DNA of 64,000 nucleotides from Jiangellales bacterium (GTDB taxonomy: Bacteria; Actinomycetota; Actinomycetes; Jiangellales; Jiangellaceae): positions 15,970 to 79,969 of the forward strand of contig JAUJNY010000002.1 in assembly GCA_030447955.1 (NCBI GenBank). The letters are read 5' to 3'. Shown here in pieces: positions 1-8,700 of this stretch. Each line of letters opens with the position of its first letter. The first letter of the stretch is position 1. The position numbers and the translations under genes were made by a program. A model generated the notes under the pieces. That model did not search any database. It was given only the letters and a program-made list of their open reading frames with translations, and was not told the DNA's origin.

Positions 1-416
1 GCGTTGACATCAGCCAGGAGGAAGCCGCCTCAGCCGTCGCCTTCGTCGAGCGCTTTTGGACACAAGCTAACAAGGCATTGACCGGCATGGCCAGTCCTGC
101 TCGATTACGAGCATTCTATGTCGAAAGCTGTCAGACATGCATCTCCGTCCAGACCGACGTAGAAACCGTACGTCAGGATGGACAACGTGCCCGCGGTGGC
201 ACGCAACAGGTGCTGGAGACGCAAGTCGACGCACGGAAGGGGTCGGTGGTCCTGGTCCGCGCAACCGTGCAGTCCAGGCCGGGGGAGCTCCTAGACGCCG
301 ACGGAAACGTTATCAAGGAGGTGCCGCGTTCGCCGGTCGCCGACTACGTCTTCAACCTGGTCAAGCAGAACGATAGCTGGATCATTCAGGACCTCCTTGC
401 CCTGGGCCCATCGTGA
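1..416 (+). CDS. DUF6318-like probable lipoprotein, 3' part only
   Basis: The reading frame is open from the left edge (first full codon at 3), so the start lies outside the window; an internal ATG at 78 is not needed. The visible 137 residues have the pattern of actinobacterial DUF6318-type lipoproteins: an alternating A/F helix ending FVERFW, then an 'ESCQTC' two-cysteine motif, then a mixed beta-strand half ending 'DSWIIQDL'. A lipobox would be upstream and cannot be seen. It overlaps the next gene by 4 bp (GTGA), so the two are probably co-transcribed. The molecular role of the family is unknown. The family call rests on pattern recognition only. Confidence 0.6.
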   Translation, partial: VDISQEEAASAVAFVERFWTQANKALTGMASPARLRAFYVESCQTCISVQTDVETVRQDGQRARGGTQQVLETQVDARKGSVVLVRATVQSRPGELLDADGNVIKEVPRSPVADYVFNLVKQNDSWIIQDLLALGPS

Positions 417-1315
417 TGACCGCTGCCTCGTTACTGCGGCTATTTTTAGCCCTGACGGTTATCTGCTGGGGTGCTTTCATCTCTCCCGCAGCGCTGGCTG
501 GGGAGGACTGCGGCTTCTACGGAGACAACTGCCCGAAGGTGACAAGAAACGGTTACGTCTACACGTTCGACGGGACGACGCTGTCGAGGACTCCGGTCGT
601 GACGGAGACCGTCGAGAAGCCGAAGGTGACCCTAGAGGTTCATTACACGCCAGCGTGCCCTGCCAACGCTGTGCCCGGCGACAACGGTGACTTCGGCGAC
701 TACCTGTGCCTCAATGCGACCCAGAGCACGCAGTGCCCGCCGAACCAAATCCTGTTCTGGCGATACCAAAGAGTCATCCGGTCGGTCATCCCCGTGCCGC
801 CCGCCGCACGCGAGTGGCGCCAGGTCGGCGATGCGTGCTTCGGGCCGGACCGCACCTGGTCCGTGCCCGACCTCACGGCGAGTGTGCGGGAGCGGCTGAT
901 CGCCCTCGTCGGCGAGCCGCAGATCAGCGTCGCGCCCGAGGGCCGCGGAGTGGTCAACCTGCCGGTCATCGTGTGGACCCAGCCGGCGCAGCCCGTGGGC
1001 TTCGAGATCACCCAACCGGTGCCCGGGGAGGTGCAGGCGACGGCGGCGTACGGCTGGAACTTCGGTACGGGTGCGCAACAGCAGGGACCGGGTCGGCCGT
1101 ACGACGGCACGTCGGCACTTGAGCACCCGGACTACTACGTCGCCTCGGCGTACGAGACGCGCGGAGCCAAGACGATCACGCTGACCCGGACATGGACGGC
1201 CACGCTCACCGTCGGTGGCATCGAGATACCCCTCGACCCGCTGGTGCAGCGGGTGAGCACCAATGTCGACGTCCTCGAGGCTCGCACCCAGCTCGTCGAC
1301 GACGGTCCCGGCTGA
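413..1315 (+). CDS. Secreted protein with PKD-like C-terminal region
   Basis: This is a 300-residue protein. The GTG at 413 overlaps the preceding stop; an ATG at 416 is an equally good start. Residues 1-29 form a signal peptide (basic start, LLRLFLALTVICWGAF core, ALA cleavage site), so the mature protein begins at GEDCGFYGDNC. The middle contains several cysteines suited to disulphides. The last ~130 residues, with 'YGWNFGTG' and 'TRTWTATLTVGG', look like a PKD or Ig-like beta-sandwich. It follows the DUF6318-like gene, so an envelope role is inferred. No catalytic motif is visible and the function is unknown. Confidence 0.7.
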   Translation: MMTAASLLRLFLALTVICWGAFISPAALAGEDCGFYGDNCPKVTRNGYVYTFDGTTLSRTPVVTETVEKPKVTLEVHYTPACPANAVPGDNGDFGDYLCLNATQSTQCPPNQILFWRYQRVIRSVIPVPPAAREWRQVGDACFGPDRTWSVPDLTASVRERLIALVGEPQISVAPEGRGVVNLPVIVWTQPAQPVGFEITQPVPGEVQATAAYGWNFGTGAQQQGPGRPYDGTSALEHPDYYVASAYETRGAKTITLTRTWTATLTVGGIEIPLDPLVQRVSTNVDVLEARTQLVDDGPG

Positions 1316-1318
1316 GCC

Positions 1319-2758
1319 GTGCCGGACCGGCTGTCCACGTACCGCCGCAAGCGGGACGTCCACCGGACGCCGGAGCCCGTACCGCCCGAAGGGCCGCTTC
1401 CGCGCGGTGACGAGGACACCTTCGTCATCCAGGAGCATCACGCGCGGCGGCTGCATTGGGACTTCCGGCTCGAGCGCGGCGGTGTGCTGGTGTCGTGGGC
1501 GCTGCCGAAGGGCGTCCCCGACGACCCCGCCCGCAACCACCTCGCCGTGCACACGGAGGACCACCCGCTGGAGTACGCGCAGTTCGCCGGTGACATCCCG
1601 GCTGGGGAGTACGGCGGCGGTCAGGTCAGCATCTGGGACCGCGGTCGGTACACGGTCGAGAAGTGGACCGACGACGAGGTGAAAGTCGTGCTGTCCGGGG
1701 TGCGGGTGCAGGGGCGGTACGTGCTGTTCCGCACTCGCGGCGACGACTGGATGATCCATCGGATGGACCCGCCGGTCGACCCGACCGCAGAGCCGATACC
1801 CGAGCTCGTGCGCCCCATGCTCGCGACCGCCGGTTCGCTGGCCGACCTCGCCGACGACGACCGCTGGGCCTTCGAGATGAAATGGGACGGCATCCGTGCG
1901 GTGACCTACGTCGACCGAGGGACCGTACGTGTGCTCAGCCGCAACGACCGGGATGTGACCGCTACCTATCCCGAGCTGCGCGGGCTCGCCGAGGCCCTAG
2001 GGGCAACCCGCGCGGTCCTCGACGGTGAGGTGATCGCGGTCGACGAGACCGGGCGGCCGTCGTTCGGTCACCTGCAGCAACGCATGCACGTCGTCCGGCC
2101 GCCACGCGCCCTCCTCGACCGGGTGCCCGTGTCCTACCTGCTCTTCGACCTGGTATGGCTGGACGGCCGCCCCCTGCTCGACCTCGCGTGGCAGGAGCGT
2201 CGAGCGCTGCTGGCGGAACTGGGTCTGGAGGGGCCGCGCTGGCAGGTGCCGCCGGTCTTCGCCGGCGATGGCCCGGCGGCGCTGCGTTCGTCGCGGGTGC
2301 TGGCCCTCGAGGGTGTCCTCGCCAAGCGGGTGGATGCGCCGTACGAGCCGGGCCGGCGGGCGCGCAGCTGGGTCAAGGTCAAGCACGAGCGGATGCAAGA
2401 GGTCGTCATCGGCGGGTGGAAGCCGGGCGGAGGCCGTCGCACGGGTGGCATCGGGTCCCTGCTGCTGGGCGTGCCGGACGAGTCGGGGCGGCTGCTGTAC
2501 GCCGGCCACGTCGGCACCGGCTTCACCCACAAGATGCTCGACGACCTGGCCGCGCGGTTGCGGCGGCTCAGCCGCAAGACCCCGCCGTTCGGCGACGAGG
2601 TGCCGCGCCCGCATGCCCGCGACGCGCACTGGGTGACGCCGCGACTCGTCGGCGAGGTGGTGTTCGCGGAGTGGACGCGGGACGGGCGGCTGCGCCACCC
2701 GTCGTGGCGAGGCCTACGGCCGGACAAGCTGCCGGGCGACGTACGCCGGGAGAGCTGA
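1319..2758 (+). CDS. ligD: ATP-dependent DNA ligase LigD, phosphoesterase-ligase form
   Basis: This 479-residue protein should seal breaks in non-homologous end joining. Residues ~35-150 are the 3'-phosphoesterase domain, with the typical 'QEHHARRLHWDFRLE' segment and 'GEYGGG'. Residues ~165-475 are the ATP-dependent ligase. Motif I is EMKWDG, with K188 as the predicted AMP-accepting lysine, followed by 'LDGEVIA' and the OB-fold with 'WVKVK'. The mycobacterial protein is polymerase-phosphoesterase-ligase; the polymerase domain is absent here. No Ku gene lies in the window. The GTG start comes 3 bp after the previous stop. The ligase call is firm; the pathway is family knowledge. Confidence 0.93.
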   Translation: MPDRLSTYRRKRDVHRTPEPVPPEGPLPRGDEDTFVIQEHHARRLHWDFRLERGGVLVSWALPKGVPDDPARNHLAVHTEDHPLEYAQFAGDIPAGEYGGGQVSIWDRGRYTVEKWTDDEVKVVLSGVRVQGRYVLFRTRGDDWMIHRMDPPVDPTAEPIPELVRPMLATAGSLADLADDDRWAFEMKWDGIRAVTYVDRGTVRVLSRNDRDVTATYPELRGLAEALGATRAVLDGEVIAVDETGRPSFGHLQQRMHVVRPPRALLDRVPVSYLLFDLVWLDGRPLLDLAWQERRALLAELGLEGPRWQVPPVFAGDGPAALRSSRVLALEGVLAKRVDAPYEPGRRARSWVKVKHERMQEVVIGGWKPGGGRRTGGIGSLLLGVPDESGRLLYAGHVGTGFTHKMLDDLAARLRRLSRKTPPFGDEVPRPHARDAHWVTPRLVGEVVFAEWTRDGRLRHPSWRGLRPDKLPGDVRRES

Positions 2759-2762
2759 TCCG

Positions 2763-3491
2763 TCAACCACTGACCGCCCGCGCCAGCGCCACGAGCGCGG
2801 TCACGGTCAGACCAGCGAGCACGACGCGGCCAAACCGTTCGGCCTCGAGCCGGGCGAACACCCGATCCCCGAGCAGCCAGCCACAGGCAAGGCCGGGCAG
2901 CCCTGCGGCGGCGACGGTCAACGCCGTGCGGTCGACCTGACCGGCCAGGGCAAAGCCGACAATGGAAAGTGTTCCCGAGCAGGCGAACACCGCCGAGATC
3001 GTGGCTCGAAACGTCCGCGGGTCGAGCCCGAGGGCCTGCAGGGTGATGACGAGCGGTGGCCCGTTCATCCCGGTGGCTGTGGAGAGGGTGCCCGCGACGA
3101 GGCCGGCCAGCGCCTGCACCCGTACCGCCGCCGACCAGTGCAGCCCTAGCGCGAGCAGTGCGGTGAAGGCGAGCACCGCCACGGCGATGATGGCCGTGAG
3201 CACCCGGTCGCCGACCTGCGTGAGGACAACCAAACCCAGCGGCATCCCGAGCGCTGACGCGCCGGCAAGCACGGCAACCGGCCGGCCGTCGACGTGCTCA
3301 CGCTCGCGGACGGCGACCCCGACGGTGAGCGGAACGCTGACCAGCGACACGCCCACCACCGCGGGCACCGGGTCGACCAAGAGCGCCACGAGCGGGATGG
3401 CCACCAGCGCAAAGCCGAAGCCGGTCGTCGCCTGAGCGAAGGCCCCAACAGCGACGGCTACAGCGACCGCCGTCAGTGCGCCAGGTGTCAC
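2763..3491 (-). CDS. TauE/SafE family membrane exporter
   Basis: The protein has 242 residues and about 7-8 membrane segments, with the family's two related halves ('[21 protein letters not shown]' near the N-terminus; '[16 protein letters not shown]' mid-protein). TauE/SafE proteins are thought to move sulphite, sulphoacetate or other organic anions across the inner membrane; the substrate cannot be read from sequence. I place the start at GTG 3491, overlapping the lexA stop by 4 bp. A longer in-frame extension to 3581 would overlap lexA and lacks membrane-protein character. Translational coupling to lexA is unusual and may place it under SOS control. Its end is 4 bp from the convergent ligD. 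Confidence 0.88.
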   Translation of the reverse strand: MTPGALTAVAVAVAVGAFAQATTGFGFALVAIPLVALLVDPVPAVVGVSLVSVPLTVGVAVREREHVDGRPVAVLAGASALGMPLGLVVLTQVGDRVLTAIIAVAVLAFTALLALGLHWSAAVRVQALAGLVAGTLSTATGMNGPPLVITLQALGLDPRTFRATISAVFACSGTLSIVGFALAGQVDRTALTVAAAGLPGLACGWLLGDRVFARLEAERFGRVVLAGLTVTALVALARAVSG

Positions 3492-4246
3492 ACCCGGCGC
3501 AGCACGGCCACGACCTTGCCGAGGATGACCGCCGCCCCGCCAGGGATGGGCTGGTACGCCGGGTTGTGCGGCAACAGCCACACCTCACCGTCGCGGTGTT
3601 TGAGTGTCTTGACCGTGGCCTCGCCCTCGATCATCGCGGCGACGATCTCACCGTTCTCGGCGTTCGGCTGCTGCCGGACCACGACCCAGTCGCCGTCGCA
3701 GATGGCGGCATCGACCATCGAGTCGCCGCTCACGTTAAGCAGGAACAGCGAGCCGTCGCCTACCAGCTGGCGGGGCAGCGGGAAGACGTCCTCGACAGCC
3801 TCCTCGGCGAGGATCGGGCCACCGGCTGCGATCGTGCCGATCAGGGGGACGTACGACGGCGCCGGCCGGTTGTCGGCAGAGGCGCCCCCGTACGCGCCGC
3901 CGGCGCCGCCCTCCGCCTGCTGCACCTCCTGCGGGGACAGCACCTCAAGGGCGCGCGGCCGGTTGGGGTCACGGCGGATGAAGCCCTTGGCCTCGAGCGT
4001 GCGCAGCTGGTGGGACACGCTCGACGGGCTGGACAACCCGGCGGCCTCGCCGATCTCACGCATTGACGGGGGATAGCCGCGGCGTTCGACGGCATCGCGG
4101 ATCACGTCGAGCACCCGGTGCTGTCGCGGGGTCAGGCCAGATGCGTCCTCCACTCGGTCCGGGAGCTGGCGGACCACCCCACCCGGAGACAGCTCGTGGC
4201 GGTCCTGGTTACTGGCATCGGTATTCCGGCGGCCTCGCCTGGGCAC
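3488..4246 (-). CDS. lexA: SOS repressor LexA
   Basis: The repressor has 252 residues. Residues ~38-100 are the winged-helix DNA-binding domain ('[14 protein letters not shown]', '[22 protein letters not shown]'). The C-terminal half is the S24 self-cleaving domain: the cut site is A141-G142 in 'IAAGGP', the nucleophile is S176 in 'SGDSM' and the general base is K212 in 'ATVKT'. All are intact. I chose GTG 4246 because GGGAGGG lies about 5 nt upstream; in-frame sequence back to 4414 would run through the promoter and SOS boxes. It is divergent from the LysM gene, as in mycobacteria (lexA/Rv2719c). A TauE-type gene overlaps its 3' end. Confidence 0.97.
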   Translation of the reverse strand: MPRRGRRNTDASNQDRHELSPGGVVRQLPDRVEDASGLTPRQHRVLDVIRDAVERRGYPPSMREIGEAAGLSSPSSVSHQLRTLEAKGFIRRDPNRPRALEVLSPQEVQQAEGGAGGAYGGASADNRPAPSYVPLIGTIAAGGPILAEEAVEDVFPLPRQLVGDGSLFLLNVSGDSMVDAAICDGDWVVVRQQPNAENGEIVAAMIEGEATVKTLKHRDGEVWLLPHNPAYQPIPGGAAVILGKVVAVLRRV

Positions 4247-4308
4247 GGCACCCTCCCGACTCTGATGATCACCACCGGCGGCGACGCTACTCCGCGGAAC
4301 CGACAAGT

Positions 4309-4324
4309 TCAAACACACGTTCGA
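4309..4324. promoter_or_regulatory. SOS (LexA) box, lexA-proximal
   Basis: The 16-mer TCAAACACACGTTCGA matches the actinobacterial SOS box TCGAAC-N4-GTTCGA with one mismatch in the left arm. It lies 63 bp upstream of the chosen lexA start and is best explained as the lexA autoregulatory operator. Confidence 0.87.
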
Positions 4325-4360
4325 ACGTGTCTCGACTCTGTCAGAGGGGTGCTGTACAAC

Positions 4361-4376
4361 TCGTACATGCGTTCGA
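4361..4376. promoter_or_regulatory. SOS (LexA) box, LysM-gene proximal
   Basis: The 16-mer TCGTACATGCGTTCGA matches TCGAAC-N4-GTTCGA with one mismatch. It lies 29 bp before the ATG of the LysM gene, with its ribosome-binding site between them, so that gene is expected to be induced by DNA damage. Its centre is 52 bp from the lexA-proximal box, so the divergent genes have one box each. Confidence 0.8.
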
Positions 4377-4404
4377 TTGGGGGCGCTCGTACGAGGAGGA
4401 CGAC

Positions 4405-4923
4405 ATGACCACAACGATCCTGGACCGTCGACCGGTGGCGTGGCAGGAAGTAGAGACCGAACCCGCTACGGAGCATCGCCTCGCGACAGTGACGGTCCTT
4501 CGGCCGGCGCCTCAACCGACACGCCGTCGGGCAGTGGCGGGTTCCCTCAGACCGGTTCCGCGGGCGCCGGCGCGTTGCCCGGCACCGCGTCGGCAGCCGG
4601 CTGGGACCACGCCTGCGCCGATCCGGCTGACTGCACGCGGTCAGGCAGCGCTGGTGGTGGCGGTGCTGGCGGTGGCCATTCTTGCGGTCTCGGCGCTGGT
4701 TGCCGGCGCGTTCGGGGGAGCGGTGGGTACGGCGGGGCAGTCGGACCCGGCGGCGACGCGCACCGTGGTCGTGCGGCCGGGTGACACGCTGTGGGACATC
4801 GCCGCGGCTGCCCTCCCGTCCGCGGATCCACGGTCCACCATCAACGTGATCGAGGACCTCAACGGCCTGGACGCAGCGGACGGAATAACGCCTGGCCTAC
4901 AGCTCGTCGTGCCCGCGGGCTGA
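4405..4923 (+). CDS. SOS-controlled LysM membrane protein, candidate division inhibitor
   Basis: The protein has 172 residues. Residues 1-80 are a proline/arginine-rich cytoplasmic tail, ~81-103 one membrane segment, and ~117-172 a LysM domain ('[17 protein letters not shown]', ending '[12 protein letters not shown]') that would bind peptidoglycan outside the cell. The ATG at 4405 has GAGGAGGA 4 nt upstream. It occupies the position of mycobacterial Rv2719c (ChiZ) and of functional counterparts such as DivS of Corynebacterium: divergent from lexA, behind an SOS box. These restrain division during DNA damage. That role is inferred from position and layout. Confidence 0.85.
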   Translation: MTTTILDRRPVAWQEVETEPATEHRLATVTVLRPAPQPTRRRAVAGSLRPVPRAPARCPAPRRQPAGTTPAPIRLTARGQAALVVAVLAVAILAVSALVAGAFGGAVGTAGQSDPAATRTVVVRPGDTLWDIAAAALPSADPRSTINVIEDLNGLDAADGITPGLQLVVPAG

Positions 4924-5064
4924 AGTGCGGCCGGACAACTCGGATGAGGCGACACGCCGACGCCGAGGCGTGGGTCGTGGGGCTGACCTGCACTGCACTT
5001 CCGTGGACTGGGGTCGGGCGCCGTCTCGCCTTGTTGCGCGGTTGAGGCGGAGCGCGTACGGTGG

Positions 5065-5112
5065 CCCAAGATGTAGTAGTTACAGGGCTGTAAGTCGTCC
5101 ACAGGTTGTGGT
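5065..5112. promoter_or_regulatory. Possible NrdR box pair upstream of nrdR-nrdJ
   Basis: Two weakly palindromic sites, centred near 5073 (CAAGATGTAGTAG) and 5105 (CCACAGGTTGTGG), are about 32 bp apart, or three helical turns. NrdR boxes typically come in pairs at this spacing, and nrdR commonly represses its own operon. The match to the published consensus is from memory and imperfect. Confidence 0.35.
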
Positions 5113-5187
5113 GCGTCCTCCACAGGTTCTCCCCAGGAGATCCACCGGACGGTCCCCAGCTGCGGTGCACGGAGAGGAGGGGCCAAA

Positions 5188-5685
5188 GTGCACTGTCCCT
5201 TCTGCAAGCACCCCGACAGTCGGGTCGTCGACTCCCGGACAGCCGACGACGGCACTGGCGTACGCCGCCGTCGGCAGTGCCCGGAGTGCGAGCGGCGGTT
5301 CACCACGGTGGAGGCGATGACGCTCGCGGTGGTCAAGCGCTCAGGCGTCACCGAGCCGTTCAGCCGGGCCAAGGTCGTCGCCGGAGTGCGCAAGGCCTGC
5401 CAGGGTCGCCCGGTCGACGAGGACGCGCTCGCGCTGCTCGCCCAACAGGTCGAGGAGCGGGTCCGGGCGATAGGGACACCGGAGGTTCCCAGCCACGAGG
5501 TCGGCCTGGCTCTGCTCGGGCCGTTGCACGAGCTCGACGAAGTCGCCTACCTGCGCTTCGCGAGCGTCTACCAGAACTTCGAGTCGCTCGAGGACTTCGC
5601 GGCGGCCATCGCGGTGCTGCGTGCCGAGCGTGGCGACACCGTGCCGGAGCCGGCTCCGCGGGAACGTTCGAGCACGAGCGGCTGA
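5188..5685 (+). CDS. nrdR: Transcriptional repressor NrdR
   Basis: This is a full-length 165-residue NrdR. Residues 1-34 are the zinc ribbon, with cysteine pairs 'CPFC' and 'CPEC' and the signature '[19 protein letters not shown]'. Residues ~49-139 are the ATP-cone ('[24 protein letters not shown]'), which senses ATP/dATP. NrdR represses ribonucleotide reductase genes when dATP is high. The GTG at 5188 has a strong GGAGAGGAGGGG upstream. nrdJ starts 67 bp downstream on the same strand, so it is very likely a target in the same operon. Confidence 0.97.
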   Translation: MHCPFCKHPDSRVVDSRTADDGTGVRRRRQCPECERRFTTVEAMTLAVVKRSGVTEPFSRAKVVAGVRKACQGRPVDEDALALLAQQVEERVRAIGTPEVPSHEVGLALLGPLHELDEVAYLRFASVYQNFESLEDFAAAIAVLRAERGDTVPEPAPRERSSTSG

Positions 5686-5752
5686 CGCACGGCGTCCGCA
5701 CCGGATAGCAGAGACCAGCAGCAGCGACCTTCTGGATCAGGAGAGGCAGACC

Positions 5753-8700
5753 ATGACCGACACGGTGAACGACCCGCGCGGACCGCGCCATGCAGGGAGG
5801 AGCGGCCTCGGGATCCAGCGCGTCTTCACCACCCCGGGCGTGCACCCGTACGACGAGGTCGACTGGGAGCGCCGCGACGTCGTGCAGAACAACTGGAAGA
5901 CCGGCGAGGTCTTCTTCGAGCAGCGTGGCGTGGAGTTCCCCGACTTCTGGAGCGTCAACGCGTCGTCGATCGTCACCACGAAGTACTTCCGCGGCGCCGT
6001 CGGCACAGAGGGGCGCGAGTGGAGCCTGCGCCAGCTCATCGACCGGGTGGTCAAGACTTACCGGGCGGCGGGGGAGGAGCACGGCTACTTCGCCAGCGGG
6101 GAGGACGCCGAGGTCTTCGAGCACGAGCTGACCTGGATGCTGCTGCACCAGGTCTTCAGCTTCAACAGCCCCGTGTGGTTCAACGTCGGGACCCCGTCGC
6201 CCCAGCAGGTCAGCGCGTGCCAACCGTATGACTCGCTGGTCAGCACACCTGGTGGGCTCGTCCCCATCGGAAAGCTCGTCGAGGACAACGCGATCGGCAC
6301 CAAGGTGTACGACGCGCACGGTCTCACTCGGATCGTCGCCGTCAAGGCGAACGGCACCAAAGAGGTGTTGCGGCTCCACACGAAGGCGGGCTACACCCTC
6401 GACGTCACGGCCGACCACCTCGTGTGGAAGGCGTGCGACGACGTGTCCGGTGACTTCGTGGAGGCCGGTACGCTGGCCGCTGGTGACCGTCTGCTGCACT
6501 GCGAGCCGGAGGTCGGCGGCAACGACCGCCGACTAGTGCAGATAGCTCGAATCTCGTCTCTCGGCGCCTTGGACGTCTACGACATCCAGACCGAGAGCGG
6601 GGAGTACCTCTCAGGCGGCCTGCGCGTACACAACTGCTTCATCCTCGCGGTCGACGACACGATGGACTCAATCCTCAACTGGTACCGCGAGGAGGGGCTC
6701 ATCTTCAAGGGCGGTTCCGGCGCGGGGCTCAACCTCTCGAAGATTCGATCGCGCAAGGAGCTGCTGTCTAGCGGCGGTACGGCCTCCGGTCCGGTGAGTT
6801 TCATGCGCGGAGCTGACGCGTCGGCCGGCACCATTAAGTCTGGCGGCGCCACCCGTCGTGCGGCGAAGATGGTCGTCCTTGACGTCGACCACCCCGACAT
6901 CGAGGAGTTCATTGAGACCAAGGCGCGCGAGGAGGACAAGATCCGCGCGCTGCGCGACGCCGGCTTTGACATGGACCTCGGCGGTCGGGACATCACCTCC
7001 GTGCAATACCAGAACGCCAACAACTCCGTGCGCGTCAGCGACGAGTTCATGCGCGCGGTCGAGGAGGACGCTGAGTTCGCGCTGCGGGCACGGCTCGACG
7101 GCCGCGTCCTGGAGACCGTCCAGGCCAAAGAGTTGTTCGGCAAGATGGCGCAGGCAGCCTGGGAGTGCGCCGACCCCGGCATCCAGTACGACGACACCAT
7201 CAACGACTGGCACACCTGCCCGGAAAGCGGACGAATCACCGCGAGTAATCCGTGCTCCGAGTACGTCCACCTCGACAACTCGTCGTGCAATCTCGCCTCA
7301 CTCAACCTGCTGCAGTTCCTGCGGGACGACGACACCTTCGACGCCGAGTCTTTCCGCAAGGCCGTCGAGTTGGTCATCACCGCGATGGACATCTCGATCT
7401 GCTTCGCCGACTTCCCGACCCAGGCGATCGCGGAGACAACGCGGGCGTACCGCCAGCTCGGCATCGGGTACGCCAACCTCGGCGCGCTGCTCATGGCGAC
7501 CGGGCGCGGATACGACTCCGAGGGGGGGCGTGCCTTCGCCGCCACGATCACCTCGCTCATGACCGGCGCGGCGTACAAGCGCTCGGCCGAGCTCGCCGGC
7601 GTCGTCGGCCCTTACGACGGCTACGAGCGCAACTGGGCTGCCCACACCCGGGTGATGCGCAAGCACGCCGCCGCCAACGACGCCATCCGTACGTTGCACG
7701 ACCTCGACCGCTCGGTCCACGAGCTGGCGACGCAGGCGTGGCAGAACGGGCTCCGCATTGGCGAGCGCAACGGCTGGCGCAATTCACAGGCCAGTGTGAT
7801 CGCCCCCACGGGAACCATCTCCTTCATGCTCGACTGCGACACCACCGGTATCGAGCCCGACTTCTCGCTCGTCAAGTTCAAGAAGCTGGTCGGTGGCGGT
7901 TCGATGCAGATCGTCAACCAGACGGTGCCGCGCGCGTTGCGCAAGTTGGGCTACGCCGAGGAGACCGTCGAGGCGATCGTCGCGTACGTCTCCGAGCACG
8001 GCCACGTCGTCGACGCGCCCGGTCTCAAGCCGCAGCACTATGAGGTCTTCGACTGCGCCGTCGGTGAGCGGGCGATCAAGCCGATGGGCCACGTGCGGAT
8101 GATGGCTGCCGCTCAGCCCTTCGTTTCGGGTGCAATTTCCAAGACGGTGAACGTGCCGGAGTCGGCGAGTGTCGAGGACGTCGCCGACATCTACTACCAG
8201 GGCTGGAAGCTCGGGCTCAAGGCCCTGGCTATCTACCGCGACGGTTCCAAGGTGGGCCAGCCCCTCTCCGACGGCAAAAAGAAGCAGGACGAGGACGGCG
8301 TCGTCGAGGTCGAGCACCGGCCGACGCGCAAGCGGCTGCCGAAGTCGCGGCCGTCCAAGACCGTGTCTTTCGCAGTCGGCGGCGCCGAGGGCTACATGAC
8401 GGCCGGCTCCTACCCCGATAACGGGCTCGGCGAGCTCTTCCTCAAGATGAGCAAGCAGGGCTCGACGCTCGCCGGGATGATGGACGCGTTCTCCATCGCG
8501 GTGTCCATCGGCCTGCAGTACGGCGTTCCGCTGGAGACGTACGTCGCCAAGTTCACCAACATGCGCTTCGAGCCGGCGGGCATGACCGACGACCCGGACG
8601 TGCGGATGGCGGCGAGCGTCGTCGACTACATCTTCCGCCGGCTGGCGCTGGACCACCTGCCGTTCGATTCGCGATCGGCGCTCGGCATCTACACCGCGGA

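Noticed and set aside
632-1759. Long minus-strand open frame opposite the secreted protein and LigD
   Set aside because: It spans two real genes in antisense, has arginine/valine-rich low-information sequence and no recognised motif. High GC content produces such frames.
4924-5187. Cobalamin riboswitch before nrdR-nrdJ
   Set aside because: A B12 riboswitch would be logical for NrdJ, but I found no B12-box or matching core helices. A short CACGCC/GGCGTG hairpin near 4953-4972 is too weak.
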